A stretch of DNA of 64,000 bases from Kibdelosporangium persicum (GTDB taxonomy: Bacteria > Actinomycetota > Actinomycetes > Mycobacteriales > Pseudonocardiaceae). The stretch spans positions 62,001 through 126,000 of the forward strand of contig NZ_JAAATY010000024.1 of NCBI RefSeq assembly GCF_013280595.1, given 5' to 3'. Both the position numbers and the translations under genes were made by a program. Positions 1 to 7,861 of this stretch are shown in pieces (position 1 is the first letter of the stretch; each line of letters begins with the position of its first letter). The notes beneath the pieces were generated by a model. It was not told the DNA's origin. It was given only the letters and a program-made list of their open reading frames with translations, and made no database searches.

Positions 1-651
1 GGTGGGCCAGGTCCCGGCACAGGGAATCCGGGCACCGCGAATCCCGGGACTGGGAATCCCGGGACTGGGAATCCCGGGACTGGGAATCCCGGTGACGGGC
101 CAGTCGCGCTCCCACCGTCAGGTCCGGGGCAAGTCATACCGCCGCCACAGCAAGGGACCGATCCCGGCAGCTTTGTGCCACCGTCGCCGGGAGGACCTGG
201 TGGCGGGTCGGGCGGACTGATCCAGCCGGGGAACGTTCCGGTCACCGGAGGGAACAGCGGCGGTTTCAGCCCGGTCGGCATTCTTGGGCCGACCGGCGCG
301 GGTCCCGGCGGCGGCTCGAACGGCCCAGGCGCAGGGTCTGGTCCGGGCGCAGGCGGCGGCCGCACGGGCGGTGGCCTGCCCGGCGTTGGCGGACAGCCGA
401 ACACTGGAGGACAACAACCCTTCGCTGGCCGCGGTGGGATTGGCCCGGTCACACCCGGTGAAGGCGGCGCTGTGGCCCGTGGAGCAGGTGCGCGCGGTGG
501 GCCGGGAGCGATGCCGATCGGTGGGATTGGTGCAGCTCGAGGCCAAGGCGGTGAGGACGAGGAGCACAAGCGGGCGTCGTTCTTGCAGGAGCCGGATCCG
601 GAAGCGATCTTCGGAACGGACGAGCGGACCGCGCCGCCGGTGATCGAATAG
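1..651 (+). CDS. C-terminal part of a Gly/Pro-rich PPE-like (type VII secretion-associated) protein; 5' end outside window
   Basis: The frame is open from the first base to TAG at 649-651, so this is the 3' end of a larger gene. The visible 216 residues are Gly-, Pro- and Asn-rich low-complexity sequence with four tandem NPGTG-type pentapeptides near the left edge. The protein ends in an acidic tail, EPDPEAIFGTDERTAPPVIE. Such a tail after a glycine-rich linker is what I know from PPE-domain proteins of Pseudonocardiaceae. The next gene encodes an EspG-like chaperone and its GTG start overlaps this stop by one base, which fits a PPE/EspG pair. The PPE or WXG domain itself lies outside the window, so the family call rests on the tail and the neighbour. 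A different Gly-rich secreted protein remains possible. Confidence 0.6.
   Translation, partial: GGPGPGTGNPGTANPGTGNPGTGNPGTGNPGDGPVALPPSGPGQVIPPPQQGTDPGSFVPPSPGGPGGGSGGLIQPGNVPVTGGNSGGFSPVGILGPTGAGPGGGSNGPGAGSGPGAGGGRTGGGLPGVGGQPNTGGQQPFAGRGGIGPVTPGEGGAVARGAGARGGPGAMPIGGIGAARGQGGEDEEHKRASFLQEPDPEAIFGTDERTAPPVIE
40..99 (+). repeat. 15-bp tandem repeat (about 4 units) encoding NPGTG pentapeptides
   Basis: Three identical units of aatcccgggactggg are followed by a fourth, diverged unit. They stay in frame with the PPE-like protein and encode NPGTG repeats. The array continues degenerate Gly/Pro/Asn sequence to its left and may be length-variable between strains. Confidence 0.8.
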
Positions 652-1433
652 TGCTACCGAGAGCAGCGCGGCTGCCAGTGGATGCGTTGGTACGCCTGCT
701 ACGGCAGGAGCAGATCGGTGAGTTGCCCGACGTACTGGCGCCTGCTGCGGTGTGGCGACCGCGCGACGAACTGGATGCCGCGCAGGCACAGGCCTACGAC
801 GAAGCAGCGCGACTTGGCTGGCTCGATCGTCGTGGCCGCCTGGATGTCGACGTGGCCGCGTCATTGTCGGTGGTGTGTCGGGCAGCTGTGGAGTGTTCGG
901 GCTGGATCGCGGCCGACGGGGTCGGGAAGCTGGGCGTGCTGGCCGCGGCGACCGGCCGCGAGGCGATTCTCGCGGTGCGAAACGGAAACGAAGTGCGATT
1001 GCGGCGCGCTCAACCGCGCAAACTCGCGGAAGCACTGGTCGCGCAGATACCCGAACTCCATCCAGGTTCCGGCACCCCCGTGTCGGTTCCCGTGGAAGAA
1101 CTGCGAGCGGCTGTGGCGTGGCAGGAGCCGAAGCCGGGCGCGGTGAGCGTGCGACCTGTCCCGCGCGCCGACCTGCGGCAGGTGCTGAAGATCATCGCTT
1201 TGCCTACATCGGGGAGTGGCGAGTTGTGGGTGGCCGTACGCGACGATCTCGGTCGTCGCAGGGAAATCCCCCATCCGCTGCGGTACGCGGACACCGAGTG
1301 GGGCAGGTTTCTCAACCACGCGAGTGCCACCGACAGTGGCGAGTTGTGGATGACAGTCGCACCTGCCCCGCCCACTGAACTCGTTGCCCGGCTGCGGAAA
1401 CTCGAGCACTCATTGGCTCGGTTCGCGCATTGA
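651..1433 (+). CDS. EspG family ESX (type VII) secretion-associated chaperone
   Basis: The protein has 260 aa, the usual size for actinobacterial EspG-like proteins (PF14011). In mycobacteria EspG binds the tip of PE-PPE heterodimers in the cytosol and hands them to the ESX machine. Family features seen are the N-terminal LPVDALVRLLRQEQ helix, a Trp/Arg-rich middle (VWRPRDELD), the alternating strands of the EspG fold, and a C-terminal segment with ADTEWGRFLNHAS followed by a final helix. The GTG start at 651 shares its first base with the last base of the upstream TAG, so the two genes are translationally coupled. No signal peptide or membrane segment is present. The specific PPE partner is inferred only from adjacency. 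Confidence 0.8.
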   Translation: MLPRAARLPVDALVRLLRQEQIGELPDVLAPAAVWRPRDELDAAQAQAYDEAARLGWLDRRGRLDVDVAASLSVVCRAAVECSGWIAADGVGKLGVLAAATGREAILAVRNGNEVRLRRAQPRKLAEALVAQIPELHPGSGTPVSVPVEELRAAVAWQEPKPGAVSVRPVPRADLRQVLKIIALPTSGSGELWVAVRDDLGRRREIPHPLRYADTEWGRFLNHASATDSGELWMTVAPAPPTELVARLRKLEHSLARFAH

Positions 1434-1703
1434 CCTGGTTCTGAGTTCGGTGAGCGCCTCGGGGAACTGCTCAACGCAGCGGGCGAGCGCACGTTCGGTC
1501 AGGTTGATGGTGAGGCTCTGTTTGTGGCCGAACGTGAATTCGACGGTCCCGTCGACGGGTGACACGTCATACTTGATCACGACATCATCGATTTCTGCCC
1601 AGGAATTCAGGTCCACGTCGCGGTACACGCCTCGCTCCTCAAGGTCTACTTGGGACGGAATAGAGTATTCACCAGAACGGCACCAATACTGACATGTGCA
1701 CAT
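1410..1703 (-). CDS. hypothetical protein, about 97 aa
   Basis: I do not recognise this family. The sequence from VDLEERGVYRDVDLNSW onward looks like a real small protein, with alternating beta strands (VIKYDVSPVDG, VEFTFGH) and a C-terminal amphipathic helix ending MREPSQ. The first about 18 residues hold three cysteines and look less protein-like, so the true start may be internal. Its stop lies 24 bp inside the 3' end of the convergent EspG gene. The start region faces the XRE regulator upstream, with a short, relatively AT-rich gap between them. It could be a small immunity or regulatory protein, but nothing in the sequence proves that. Confidence 0.5.
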   Translation of the reverse strand: MCTCQYWCRSGEYSIPSQVDLEERGVYRDVDLNSWAEIDDVVIKYDVSPVDGTVEFTFGHKQSLTINLTERALARCVEQFPEALTELRTRSMREPSQ

Positions 1704-1745
1704 AATAAGAGGAACCTAGTTCAGCGAAGTCGCACCGAAAGAGTG

Positions 1746-2621
1746 ATGCGGATGTCCGGGGTCGCGCAGACCATCCCGCGAAGGTTGCTGGGTAGCGAGT
1801 TGAAGCGGCTTCGGTTGCGGGCCGGGAAGAGCGGTGTCGAGGCCGCGGCGGCGATCAACAAGGACCAGAGCCGGATCTCCAAGGTGGAGGACGGCCGGGC
1901 GAACCTCTCCGCCGACGATCTGGCCACGCTGCTCGACCTGTTCGGCGTCAGCAAGGCCGAGCGCAAGAAGCTTCTCGCCATGGGTGTCGAAGCTCGGAAG
2001 CGCGAGCCGAAGAGGCGCGCCTATGTGGACACCCTGCCGGGTTCATACCGCCGCCTCTCGAACATGGAGGTCCAGGCCAGCCGCATCCTCAGCTACGAGA
2101 AGGGAATCTTCCCGGGCTTGCTCCAGTGCGATGACTACGCCGAGGCAGTGATCACGGCATGCGATGGTGTCTGGTGGGAAAGCTCGTACCAAGACCGAGC
2201 CAACCGCGTGTCCTTTCGGCTGGACCGGCAGCGCCTGGTGTTTCAAGCAGATCCGGCGAAAGAGCTGGAGTTCATCATCACCGATGATGCACTTCAAACA
2301 CCATTCGGTCGCCCACATGTACTACGACGGCAGATAGAGCATGTGCTCCAGTTGATCGATGAGCATCCCAAGCTCAGCATCCACGTGCTCTCAGCGACGA
2401 TCCCAGACAACCCAGCGCCACAAGGCGGGTTCGCTCTTATGCACTTCCCCGAGCCCGCACCTCCGATCGGTTTCATGTCGGTGCTGTACGGCCCATCGCC
2501 ATACCTCGATGACGCGGCCGACACCGATGCGCTGATCCGCGCGTTCGAACGACTTCGAGAAATGTCATCGGGCAAGGCAGAATCGAGAGTCATAGTCGAA
2601 CGATTCCTGACGAGGAGCTAG
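1746..2621 (+). CDS. XRE family transcriptional regulator with DUF5753 (Scr1-type antitoxin-like)
   Basis: This DNA-binding regulator has about 291 aa. Residues about 15-70 form an XRE helix-turn-helix (LGSELKRLRLRAG, then INKDQSRISKVEDGRANLS). The remainder is the DUF5753 domain typical of Streptomyces-type HTH proteins paired with a DUF397 protein. Start candidates are ATG 1746 and ATG 1752; an AAAGAG element at 1738-1743 is better spaced for 1752. The DUF397 gene starts 2 bases after the stop, giving the classic two-gene arrangement. Such pairs control development or secondary metabolism in some Streptomyces and have been described as toxin-antitoxin-like. The target here is unknown. Confidence 0.9.
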   Translation: MRMSGVAQTIPRRLLGSELKRLRLRAGKSGVEAAAAINKDQSRISKVEDGRANLSADDLATLLDLFGVSKAERKKLLAMGVEARKREPKRRAYVDTLPGSYRRLSNMEVQASRILSYEKGIFPGLLQCDDYAEAVITACDGVWWESSYQDRANRVSFRLDRQRLVFQADPAKELEFIITDDALQTPFGRPHVLRRQIEHVLQLIDEHPKLSIHVLSATIPDNPAPQGGFALMHFPEPAPPIGFMSVLYGPSPYLDDAADTDALIRAFERLREMSSGKAESRVIVERFLTRS

Positions 2622-2622
2622 C

Positions 2623-2811
2623 GTGATACGGGACACTGGCTGGTTCAAGAGCAGCTACAGCGCCGGTGCCTCAGACAACTGTGTCGAGGTCCGCGTCACC
2701 GAGTGCACCACCAGTGTCCGGGACACCAAGAACCGCAGCTCCCGTCTTGATGTCCCGACGGCCGCCTGGCTTGCCTTCATCGCGGCTGAACTGCGGGGTT
2801 TCGAGACCTGA
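2623..2811 (+). CDS. DUF397 domain small protein
   Basis: This 62-aa protein carries the DUF397 signature: WFKSSYSAG near the N terminus, the NCVEVR block and VRDTKNRSSRLDV, ending in an alpha-helical WLAFIAAE segment. It follows the XRE-DUF5753 gene with a 1-base gap and is presumably its functional partner, since in characterised pairs the DUF397 protein binds the HTH protein. The last 35 bp overlap the 3' end of the convergent membrane-protein gene at 2777-3295. GTG is the start. Confidence 0.88.
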   Translation: MIRDTGWFKSSYSAGASDNCVEVRVTECTTSVRDTKNRSSRLDVPTAAWLAFIAAELRGFET

Positions 2812-3295
2812 CCAGCGCGGCCTGCAGCTGGTCGTAGATGTCCACGACCTCGTGTTCGGCCATGAACATGCCCCGGACTGCCGGCAGTGCCTCCGCGTAG
2901 TGCACGGTCGTCTCGATCTCGGAGCCGTCGTGCAGGCGGATCCAGATCGCGTAACCGCCGAGCACACGCAGACCGGCCATCGGCTTGATCTTGAACTCCT
3001 GGACGGCCGCCCAGGACCAGGTCCGTTGGCGCAGGAAGGTCCGCTTGCGGACACCTTCCTTGCTGACGTAGAGGTCCATCCGGTAGAGCCGCAGCGCGGC
3101 GGCGGTCCACGCGATCAGGATCAGCACGGCGAACCCGTGTGTCGTGCCACCCGTGACGGCGTTCTTCAGTGAGTCCAACGCCACGATGGCCGCGAAGAGC
3201 CCGCCGAGGATCGCGAGACCCCCGGTGAGCGCCATGAAGGCCCAGCGCGGCGCGACCCGGCGCCATTTCAGTGTTACCAGCGGTAGCGGTACCAA
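2777..3295 (-). CDS. PH-like domain membrane protein, 172 aa
   Basis: Two adjacent hydrophobic segments lie near residues 20-40 (FMALTGGLAILGGLFAAIVAL) and 55-68 (AVLILIAWTAAALRL). They are followed by a soluble beta-rich region (LYVSKEGVRKRTFLRQRTWSWAAVQEF) characteristic of bacterial PH-like domains (bPH_6-type). The C-terminal helix runs AEALPAVRGMFMAEHEVVDIYDQLQAALV. Topology is probably two membrane helices with a cytoplasmic PH-like domain. Function is unknown. It is monocistronic, divergent from gluconokinase, and its 3' end runs 35 bp into the DUF397 gene on the other strand. Confidence 0.8.
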   Translation of the reverse strand: MVPLPLVTLKWRRVAPRWAFMALTGGLAILGGLFAAIVALDSLKNAVTGGTTHGFAVLILIAWTAAALRLYRMDLYVSKEGVRKRTFLRQRTWSWAAVQEFKIKPMAGLRVLGGYAIWIRLHDGSEIETTVHYAEALPAVRGMFMAEHEVVDIYDQLQAALVRSRNPAVQPR

Positions 3296-3360
3296 TCAGT
3301 CCCCCGACTCATTCGGCTTGCGCACAGTGTAGTGAAATCACGGTGTGGTCCGCCGCCGTC

Positions 3361-3366
3361 TAGGCT
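3361..3366 (+). promoter_or_regulatory. candidate -10 (TAGGCT) of a leaderless gluconokinase transcript
   Basis: TAGGCT fits the actinobacterial TANNNT -10 motif and lies 6 bases before the ATG at 3373, so transcription would begin at or next to the start codon. No Shine-Dalgarno sequence is visible. The assignment is by motif and spacing only; no convincing -35 was found. Confidence 0.45.
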
Positions 3367-3372
3367 TGGCGG

Positions 3373-3855
3373 ATGGTCATCGTGGTGATGGGCGTGTCCG
3401 GGTCCGGCAAGACGACAGTGGGCACCGCGCTGGCGCGGCGTCTGGGCGTGCAGTACGCCGAAGCCGACGAGTTCCACCCGCCGGAGAACGTCGCGAAGAT
3501 GTCGTCGGGCACCCCGCTGAACGACGACGACCGCTGGCCGTGGCTGCAGGCGATCGCGGTGTGGATTCGTGAGCACCAGCAGACCGGCGGCGTGGTCACG
3601 TCCTCGGCCCTCAAGCGCAAGTACCGGGACGTGCTGCAGACCGGCGGCGACGTGTTCTTCGTGCACCTGGACGGCACGCGGGAGCTGATCGCCGAACGGC
3701 TGGCGGGCCGCAAGGGCCATTTCATGCCGGCCGCGCTGCTGGACTCGCAGATCGCCGACCTGGAACCGCTGCAGCCGGACGAGCCGGGTGTCGTGCTCGA
3801 CATCGAGGCGGAACCCGACGAGATCGTCGAAGCGGCGGTCCGTGCGACTCGATGA
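3373..3855 (+). CDS. gntK: gluconokinase
   Basis: This 160-aa P-loop kinase phosphorylates D-gluconate to 6-phosphogluconate, feeding the pentose phosphate pathway. The Walker A motif GVSGSGKTT is at about residues 7-15. Further family motifs are the substrate-binding EADEFHPPENVAKMSSGTPL, the DRWPWL block, SSALKRKYRDVL and GHFMPAALLDSQIADLEPL. Length equals that of typical bacterial GntK. No gluconate permease or GntR regulator is adjacent. The last 14 bases overlap the GTG start of the oxidoreductase gene, suggesting co-translation, but the two functions are not obviously related. Confidence 0.93.
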   Translation: MVIVVMGVSGSGKTTVGTALARRLGVQYAEADEFHPPENVAKMSSGTPLNDDDRWPWLQAIAVWIREHQQTGGVVTSSALKRKYRDVLQTGGDVFFVHLDGTRELIAERLAGRKGHFMPAALLDSQIADLEPLQPDEPGVVLDIEAEPDEIVEAAVRATR

Positions 3856-4219
3856 CGCCAGGGTCGCGCGCCTGGCCACGGTCGACGCCGACGGGCAGCC
3901 GCACATCGTCCCGGTGACGTTCGCGGCCAGGGGCGACACCGTTGTCATCGCCGTCGACCACAAGCCGAAGTCGACGCGTGACCTCAAGCGGCTGCGCAAC
4001 ATCCGGGCGAACGAGAAGGTGTCGCTGCTGGTCGACCACTACGCCGAGGACTGGTCCGAGCTGTGGTGGATCCGTGCGGACGGAACCGCACGGATCCTCG
4101 AAACCACCGAGGCAAGCGCCTGGCTGATCGACAAGTACCCGCAGTACCGGGACAACCCGCCAGCGGGACCGTTCATCGTCATCGCCGTGACTCACCAAAC
4201 AGCCTGGTCACCCTCGTGA
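3842..4219 (+). CDS. PPOX-class, probably F420-dependent, oxidoreductase (TIGR03668-like)
   Basis: This about 125-aa split-barrel flavin/F420-binding protein opens with LDDARVARLATVDADGQPHIVPVTFA, the typical start of PPOX-class proteins. KSTRDLKRLRNI, VSLLVDHY, WSELWWIRADG and KYPQYRD are also characteristic of the small TIGR03668 subfamily. I placed the start at GTG 3842, inside the gntK 3' end; the longer in-frame extension upstream is out-of-frame gntK sequence. The last codons and the TGA stop (4217-4219) are supplied by the left arm of a palindromic repeat, so the protein ends -WSPS. Substrate is unknown. Confidence 0.85.
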   Translation: MRLDDARVARLATVDADGQPHIVPVTFAARGDTVVIAVDHKPKSTRDLKRLRNIRANEKVSLLVDHYAEDWSELWWIRADGTARILETTEASAWLIDKYPQYRDNPPAGPFIVIAVTHQTAWSPS

Positions 4220-4260
4220 GTGTTTATCAGGGTTAGAACACCGACAAACACTCACGAGGG
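4211..4260. repeat. palindromic repeat copy 1 (possible bidirectional terminator)
   Basis: Left arm CCCTCGTGAGTGTTTATC (4211-4228) pairs with 4243-4260 over 18 bp with one G-U pair, leaving a 14-base loop. It lies between two convergent genes and contributes the TGA stop of both: 4217-4219 on plus and 4254-4252 on minus. Three further copies occur at 11272, 29259 and 53267. Position and structure suit a terminator, but there is no U-tract, and high conservation of the sequence itself suggests a dispersed repeat family. Confidence 0.9.
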
Positions 4261-5211
4261 GTGGGCCCAGGATTCGAGCATGCGGCGGGCTATCGACGTG
4301 GGGCCGGGCAGGCCCAGCCAGAAGTCGCGGCCTTCGTCCTCCGCGGCGAGGGCTTCGCGGACGACGTCACGGGAGACCCAGTGCGCCTCCTCGATCTCGC
4401 CGTCGCTGAGCTTCGTCGGCTGGGACGGGTCCGCACTGGCCGCGAAGCCGAGCATCAGCGAACGCGGGAACGGCCACGGCTGGCTGCCGAGGTACCGGAT
4501 GTCCGCGACGTCCACGCCCACTTCCTCGCAGATCTCCCTGGCCACGCAGGCTTCCAGGGATTCGCCCGCCTCGACGAACCCGGCCAGCACCGAGTACCGG
4601 CCCTTCGGCCAGACCGGTTGACGCGCCAGCAGCACCTGGGAGCCGTCCGTGCCCTCACGGTCGTGCACGAGGCAGATCACGGCCGGGTCGGTCCGCGGAT
4701 ACTCCTCACGCCCGCAGTTCGGGCACTGCGTCGCCCAGCCGGACTTCACGCGATCCACCGCCGAGCCGCAGTTCGCGCAGAACCCGGCCCGGCGGTGCCA
4801 GTGCGTCAGGGCGACCGCGGTGGTGAACAGCCCGGCCGAGGTGTCGTCCAGAAAGGACCCGGCGGACCGCAGATCGAGCCACTGCTCCTCGTCGGACGAA
4901 CCGATGTCCTGCCAGGCACGCCAGTCCAGGCCGGTGTCCGGCGCCGGCGACTCGACGGGCAGCGCCCAGTAGCCGACGCCCTTCTCCTCGCCCAGCAGCA
5001 GCGCCTCCGGCGGCGGTTCGTCGCCGGAGGTCGCCTGGTACGCCAGCACAGTTCCGCCCGAACGGATCGGCGTCCGGCCGCGCGGGTCCACCAGCAGGAC
5101 CCGCCCTTCCGGCCAGAGTTCCGCCTGCCTGCGCGAATCCGCCCGCAACGTCTCCTCACGCTCCACAGTGGAACGGGAGAGCACCGGGAGGCCGTCGAGC
5201 TGGAACGTCAC
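4252..5211 (-). CDS. nudC: NAD+ diphosphatase (Nudix, NudC type)
   Basis: This 319-aa cytoplasmic enzyme hydrolyses NAD(H) to NMN(H) and AMP, and its family also decaps NAD-capped RNA. The N-terminal NUDIX-like domain is followed by a zinc ribbon (FCANCGS at about 145, QCPNCGREEYPR at about 162). The catalytic Nudix box GFVEAGESLEACVAREICEE follows, and then the NudC-specific SQPWPFPRSLM motif. Length matches actinobacterial NudC. It is the last gene of an operon with two M16 peptidase genes and overlaps the preceding stop by ATGA. Its stop codon is provided by palindromic repeat copy 1, giving the terminus -WAHPS. Confidence 0.95.
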   Translation of the reverse strand: MTFQLDGLPVLSRSTVEREETLRADSRRQAELWPEGRVLLVDPRGRTPIRSGGTVLAYQATSGDEPPPEALLLGEEKGVGYWALPVESPAPDTGLDWRAWQDIGSSDEEQWLDLRSAGSFLDDTSAGLFTTAVALTHWHRRAGFCANCGSAVDRVKSGWATQCPNCGREEYPRTDPAVICLVHDREGTDGSQVLLARQPVWPKGRYSVLAGFVEAGESLEACVAREICEEVGVDVADIRYLGSQPWPFPRSLMLGFAASADPSQPTKLSDGEIEEAHWVSRDVVREALAAEDEGRDFWLGLPGPTSIARRMLESWAHPS

Positions 5212-6572
5212 TGCTTCACGTCACCGAGCAGGCGCACGTTCCCGAACTGGGCCGAGTCGCCGACGATCACACCGGTCCAGTTCACCGGCGCGAAGAAGTC
5301 ACGGGCCGCGGCCGCGATCTCCTCGGCGGTGACCGCCTTCAGCCTGCCGGGGTACTCCACCAGCCATTCGACGCCAAGCCCTTGCGAGGCAAGGCCGATC
5401 AGCTGCGACGCGAGCCCGCCCTGCGAGGCCGTCGCGGTGAGCAGCTGCCCGATCGCGTACTGCCGCACAGTGTCCACTTCGGTCTCCGACGGCGGCGTCA
5501 GGACGATCCGCGCGAGCTCGTAGCGGATCTCCAGCAACGCGTTCGCGGTGACCTCACTGGCCGTGTCCGTGTCGATCAGCAGGGTGGCGCCACCCGGCGT
5601 GAACTCCAGATAGGACCGTGCGTGGTACGTGTACCCCTTGTCCTCACGGACGTTCTCGACCAGGCGGGACGAGAAGAAGCCGCCGAACGCCAGGTTCGCC
5701 AGCTGCAACGCCGGGTATCGCGGGTCCGTCCGGGTGATCGCCTGCGCACTGAGCCGGAACTGTGACTGAACAGCACCGGTCCGCGGCACGAACAACAAGT
5801 CGCCGCCGGAAACCACTGGCAGCTCAGGCAGTTCCGTCGCCGTGCGGTCGGACTTCCAGCCGCCGAGCGCCGACTCCAGCTTGGCCACGGCCTCGTCCGT
5901 CTCGACGTCACCGACCAGGACCAGCACGGACCCGCGCGGCAGCACGAAACCCTGGTGCAGCGCACGGACTTCCTCCGGCGTCACCTTGGCGACGTCCTCG
6001 GCCTCCGGCATCTCACGGGTCGCCGGGTGGTCGCCGTAGCGGTGCTTCTGCAGCGCCTGCCGGGCGATCACGCTCGGCTGCGACTTGGCCATCGCGATCC
6101 GCTCGACCAGCCGGCCCTTCTCGCGGCCGACCTCCTCGTCGGCGTACGAGGCTCCCCTCAGCGCGTCGCTGAGCACGTCGAGCAGCGTGTCCAGGCCGCT
6201 GGCCAGCGCGTTTCCGCCGATGCTGAGCCGTTCGGGGTCGACCGACGCGTCCAGTTCGCCGCCGACCAGCGCGAGGTCGGTGTCGATCGCGACCCGGTCA
6301 CGGCGTGCCGTGCCGGAGAAGAAGGTCGACGCCAGCACCTCGGCCTTGGCCGCGTGCATCAGGTCCGTGTCGGCGAACGGGATGCGCAGCCGCAGTTCGA
6401 CCATCGGCACGGTCGACTGCTTGACCACGACCACCCGCAGCCCGTTGGTCAACGTGGTGTCCACATGGGACAGACCGATGGCCGCGCGCTGCTCGCCCAA
6501 CGGCGGCAACGGGCGCGGCCCCAGCTCGGTACGGCCGATCTCCTCGGCGGAACGGTGTTCCTGAACGCTCAC
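5208..6572 (-). CDS. M16 family peptidase-like protein, inactive partner subunit
   Basis: This 454-aa protein has the M16 (pitrilysin/MPP) double-repeat fold, but the zinc-binding HXXEH motif is absent: the equivalent helix reads AAKAEVLASTFF. The substrate-binding region of the second half is kept (FSSRLVENVREDKGYTYHARS). Bacterial M16B enzymes commonly work as a catalytic plus non-catalytic pair, and the catalytic partner is the gene immediately upstream (6569-7852), overlapping by ATGA. It likewise overlaps nudC by ATGA. No signal peptide is present, so it is probably cytoplasmic. It is also similar to the R-Y motif subunit family. Confidence 0.88.
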   Translation of the reverse strand: MSVQEHRSAEEIGRTELGPRPLPPLGEQRAAIGLSHVDTTLTNGLRVVVVKQSTVPMVELRLRIPFADTDLMHAAKAEVLASTFFSGTARRDRVAIDTDLALVGGELDASVDPERLSIGGNALASGLDTLLDVLSDALRGASYADEEVGREKGRLVERIAMAKSQPSVIARQALQKHRYGDHPATREMPEAEDVAKVTPEEVRALHQGFVLPRGSVLVLVGDVETDEAVAKLESALGGWKSDRTATELPELPVVSGGDLLFVPRTGAVQSQFRLSAQAITRTDPRYPALQLANLAFGGFFSSRLVENVREDKGYTYHARSYLEFTPGGATLLIDTDTASEVTANALLEIRYELARIVLTPPSETEVDTVRQYAIGQLLTATASQGGLASQLIGLASQGLGVEWLVEYPGRLKAVTAEEIAAAARDFFAPVNWTGVIVGDSAQFGNVRLLGDVKQ

Positions 6573-7852
6573 TCGGCACCTCCAGCCGGGAAGACCTGCA
6601 GTACGGCACGGGAATCCGGGCGCAGCAGCTTGGCCGCGGCGGAGACGTCCTCCGGCGTGACGGCCGCGATGCGGTCCGGCAGTTGGTAGACCAGCCCGGG
6701 GTCGCCGTACAGCAGCTGGAAGCTGCCGAGCGCGAGCGTCCGGCTGACCAGCCGGTCGTGCTCCTTGTGCAGGCTGGAAACCCAGCGTGCGGTCACCTTC
6801 GCCAGCTCCTGCTCGGACGGCGGGGTGCTGGCCAGCAGTTCGAGCTCCTCGTCCAGCGCGCCGAGCACGCGGTCGACGGTCACCTCGGGCGAGTACATCG
6901 CGGTGACGCTGAACGTGTCCGGGTCGCGTGCCTCGAACGGGCCGAACAGCCCGGCACCGGCGTTGATGTCGGTGACCATGGCTTCCTTGTGCACCATGCG
7001 CTGCTGCAGCCGGGAGCCGTCGCCCTCGGTGAGCACCGAGGCCAGCACGAGGTGCGCCAGGTAGGCGTCCAGTTCGTTGATCGGGTCGGGCATCCGGTAG
7101 CCGACGGCCAGCGCGGGCAGCGGCGCGTGCGCGTCCTGGTGCTCGCCGCGCAGTTCACCCTGGGGCCGCGGCTCGGCGAACGACGGCCGGGCCGCGGTCT
7201 CCCGGGCCGGAACGTCCCCGAAGTGCTTTTCGACCAGGTCACGGGCCTGCTCGACGGTGAAATCACCGGCGACGGTGAGCACCGCGTTGCTGGGCGCGTA
7301 GTACGTGTCGAAGAAGGCCGCGCAGTCGTCCAGGCTGGCCTGTTCGAGGTCGGTGAAGTCGCCGTAACCGTTGTGCGCGTTGGGGAACGTCTGGTACAGC
7401 ACCGGCGGGAGCAGGATCCAGGGGAACCCGCCGTACGGCCGGTTCAGCACGTTCAGCCGGATCTCCTCCTTCACCACGTCGATCTGGTTGCGGAGGTTCT
7501 CCTCGGTCAGCTTGGGCGCGCGCATCCGGTCGGCTTCCAGGAACAACGCCCGCTCCAGCGCGGCGGACGGGAGCACCTCGAAGTAGTCGGTGTAGTCCGG
7601 GTGCGTCGAGCCGTTGAAGGTGCCGCCGGAGGACTGGACGTGCCGGAAGTGCGCCAGTTTCTCCAGGCTCTCGCTGCCCTGGAACATCAGGTGCTCGAAC
7701 AGGTGGGCGAAGCCCGTTCGCCCCTCCGGCTCGGATCGGAAGCCCACGTCGTAGTGCACGCTGACGCCGACCACCGGTGATGTGGTGTCCGGCGCGAGCA
7801 CCACACGCAAACCGTTCGGGAGAGTGAACGTGTGCAGGTCGGGTGCAGCCAT
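6569..7852 (-). CDS. M16 family zinc metallopeptidase, catalytic subunit
   Basis: The 427-aa protein contains the inverted zinc motif HLFEHLMF (HXXEH) at about residues 47-54, with the downstream glutamate in the helix EENLRNQIDVVKEEIRLN. The N-terminal LPNGLRVVLAPD and GFRSEPEGRTGFAHLFEH are standard M16B. It presumably forms a heterodimer with the downstream HXXEH-less protein and degrades peptides in the cytosol. It follows the DUF2207 gene with a 9-base gap, so all four genes likely form one operon. The start ATG 7852 is the only sensible one, directly before the conserved first strand. Confidence 0.93.
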   Translation of the reverse strand: MAAPDLHTFTLPNGLRVVLAPDTTSPVVGVSVHYDVGFRSEPEGRTGFAHLFEHLMFQGSESLEKLAHFRHVQSSGGTFNGSTHPDYTDYFEVLPSAALERALFLEADRMRAPKLTEENLRNQIDVVKEEIRLNVLNRPYGGFPWILLPPVLYQTFPNAHNGYGDFTDLEQASLDDCAAFFDTYYAPSNAVLTVAGDFTVEQARDLVEKHFGDVPARETAARPSFAEPRPQGELRGEHQDAHAPLPALAVGYRMPDPINELDAYLAHLVLASVLTEGDGSRLQQRMVHKEAMVTDINAGAGLFGPFEARDPDTFSVTAMYSPEVTVDRVLGALDEELELLASTPPSEQELAKVTARWVSSLHKEHDRLVSRTLALGSFQLLYGDPGLVYQLPDRIAAVTPEDVSAAAKLLRPDSRAVLQVFPAGGAE

Positions 7853-7861
7853 GGCACGAGC

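Noticed and set aside
40-99. Possible CRISPR or regulatory repeat array
   Set aside because: The 15-bp units are contiguous, in frame and without spacers; they encode a pentapeptide repeat.
2-220. Frame-2 open frame with GLGIPGLGIPGLG repeats
   Set aside because: The same 15-bp repeat reads NPGTG in frame 1, which continues to the PPE-like C terminus at 651; frame 2 stops early.
4261-7780. Long plus-strand open frames opposite nudC and the M16 genes
   Set aside because: They are shadows of well-supported minus-strand genes, with no ribosome sites or recognisable domains.
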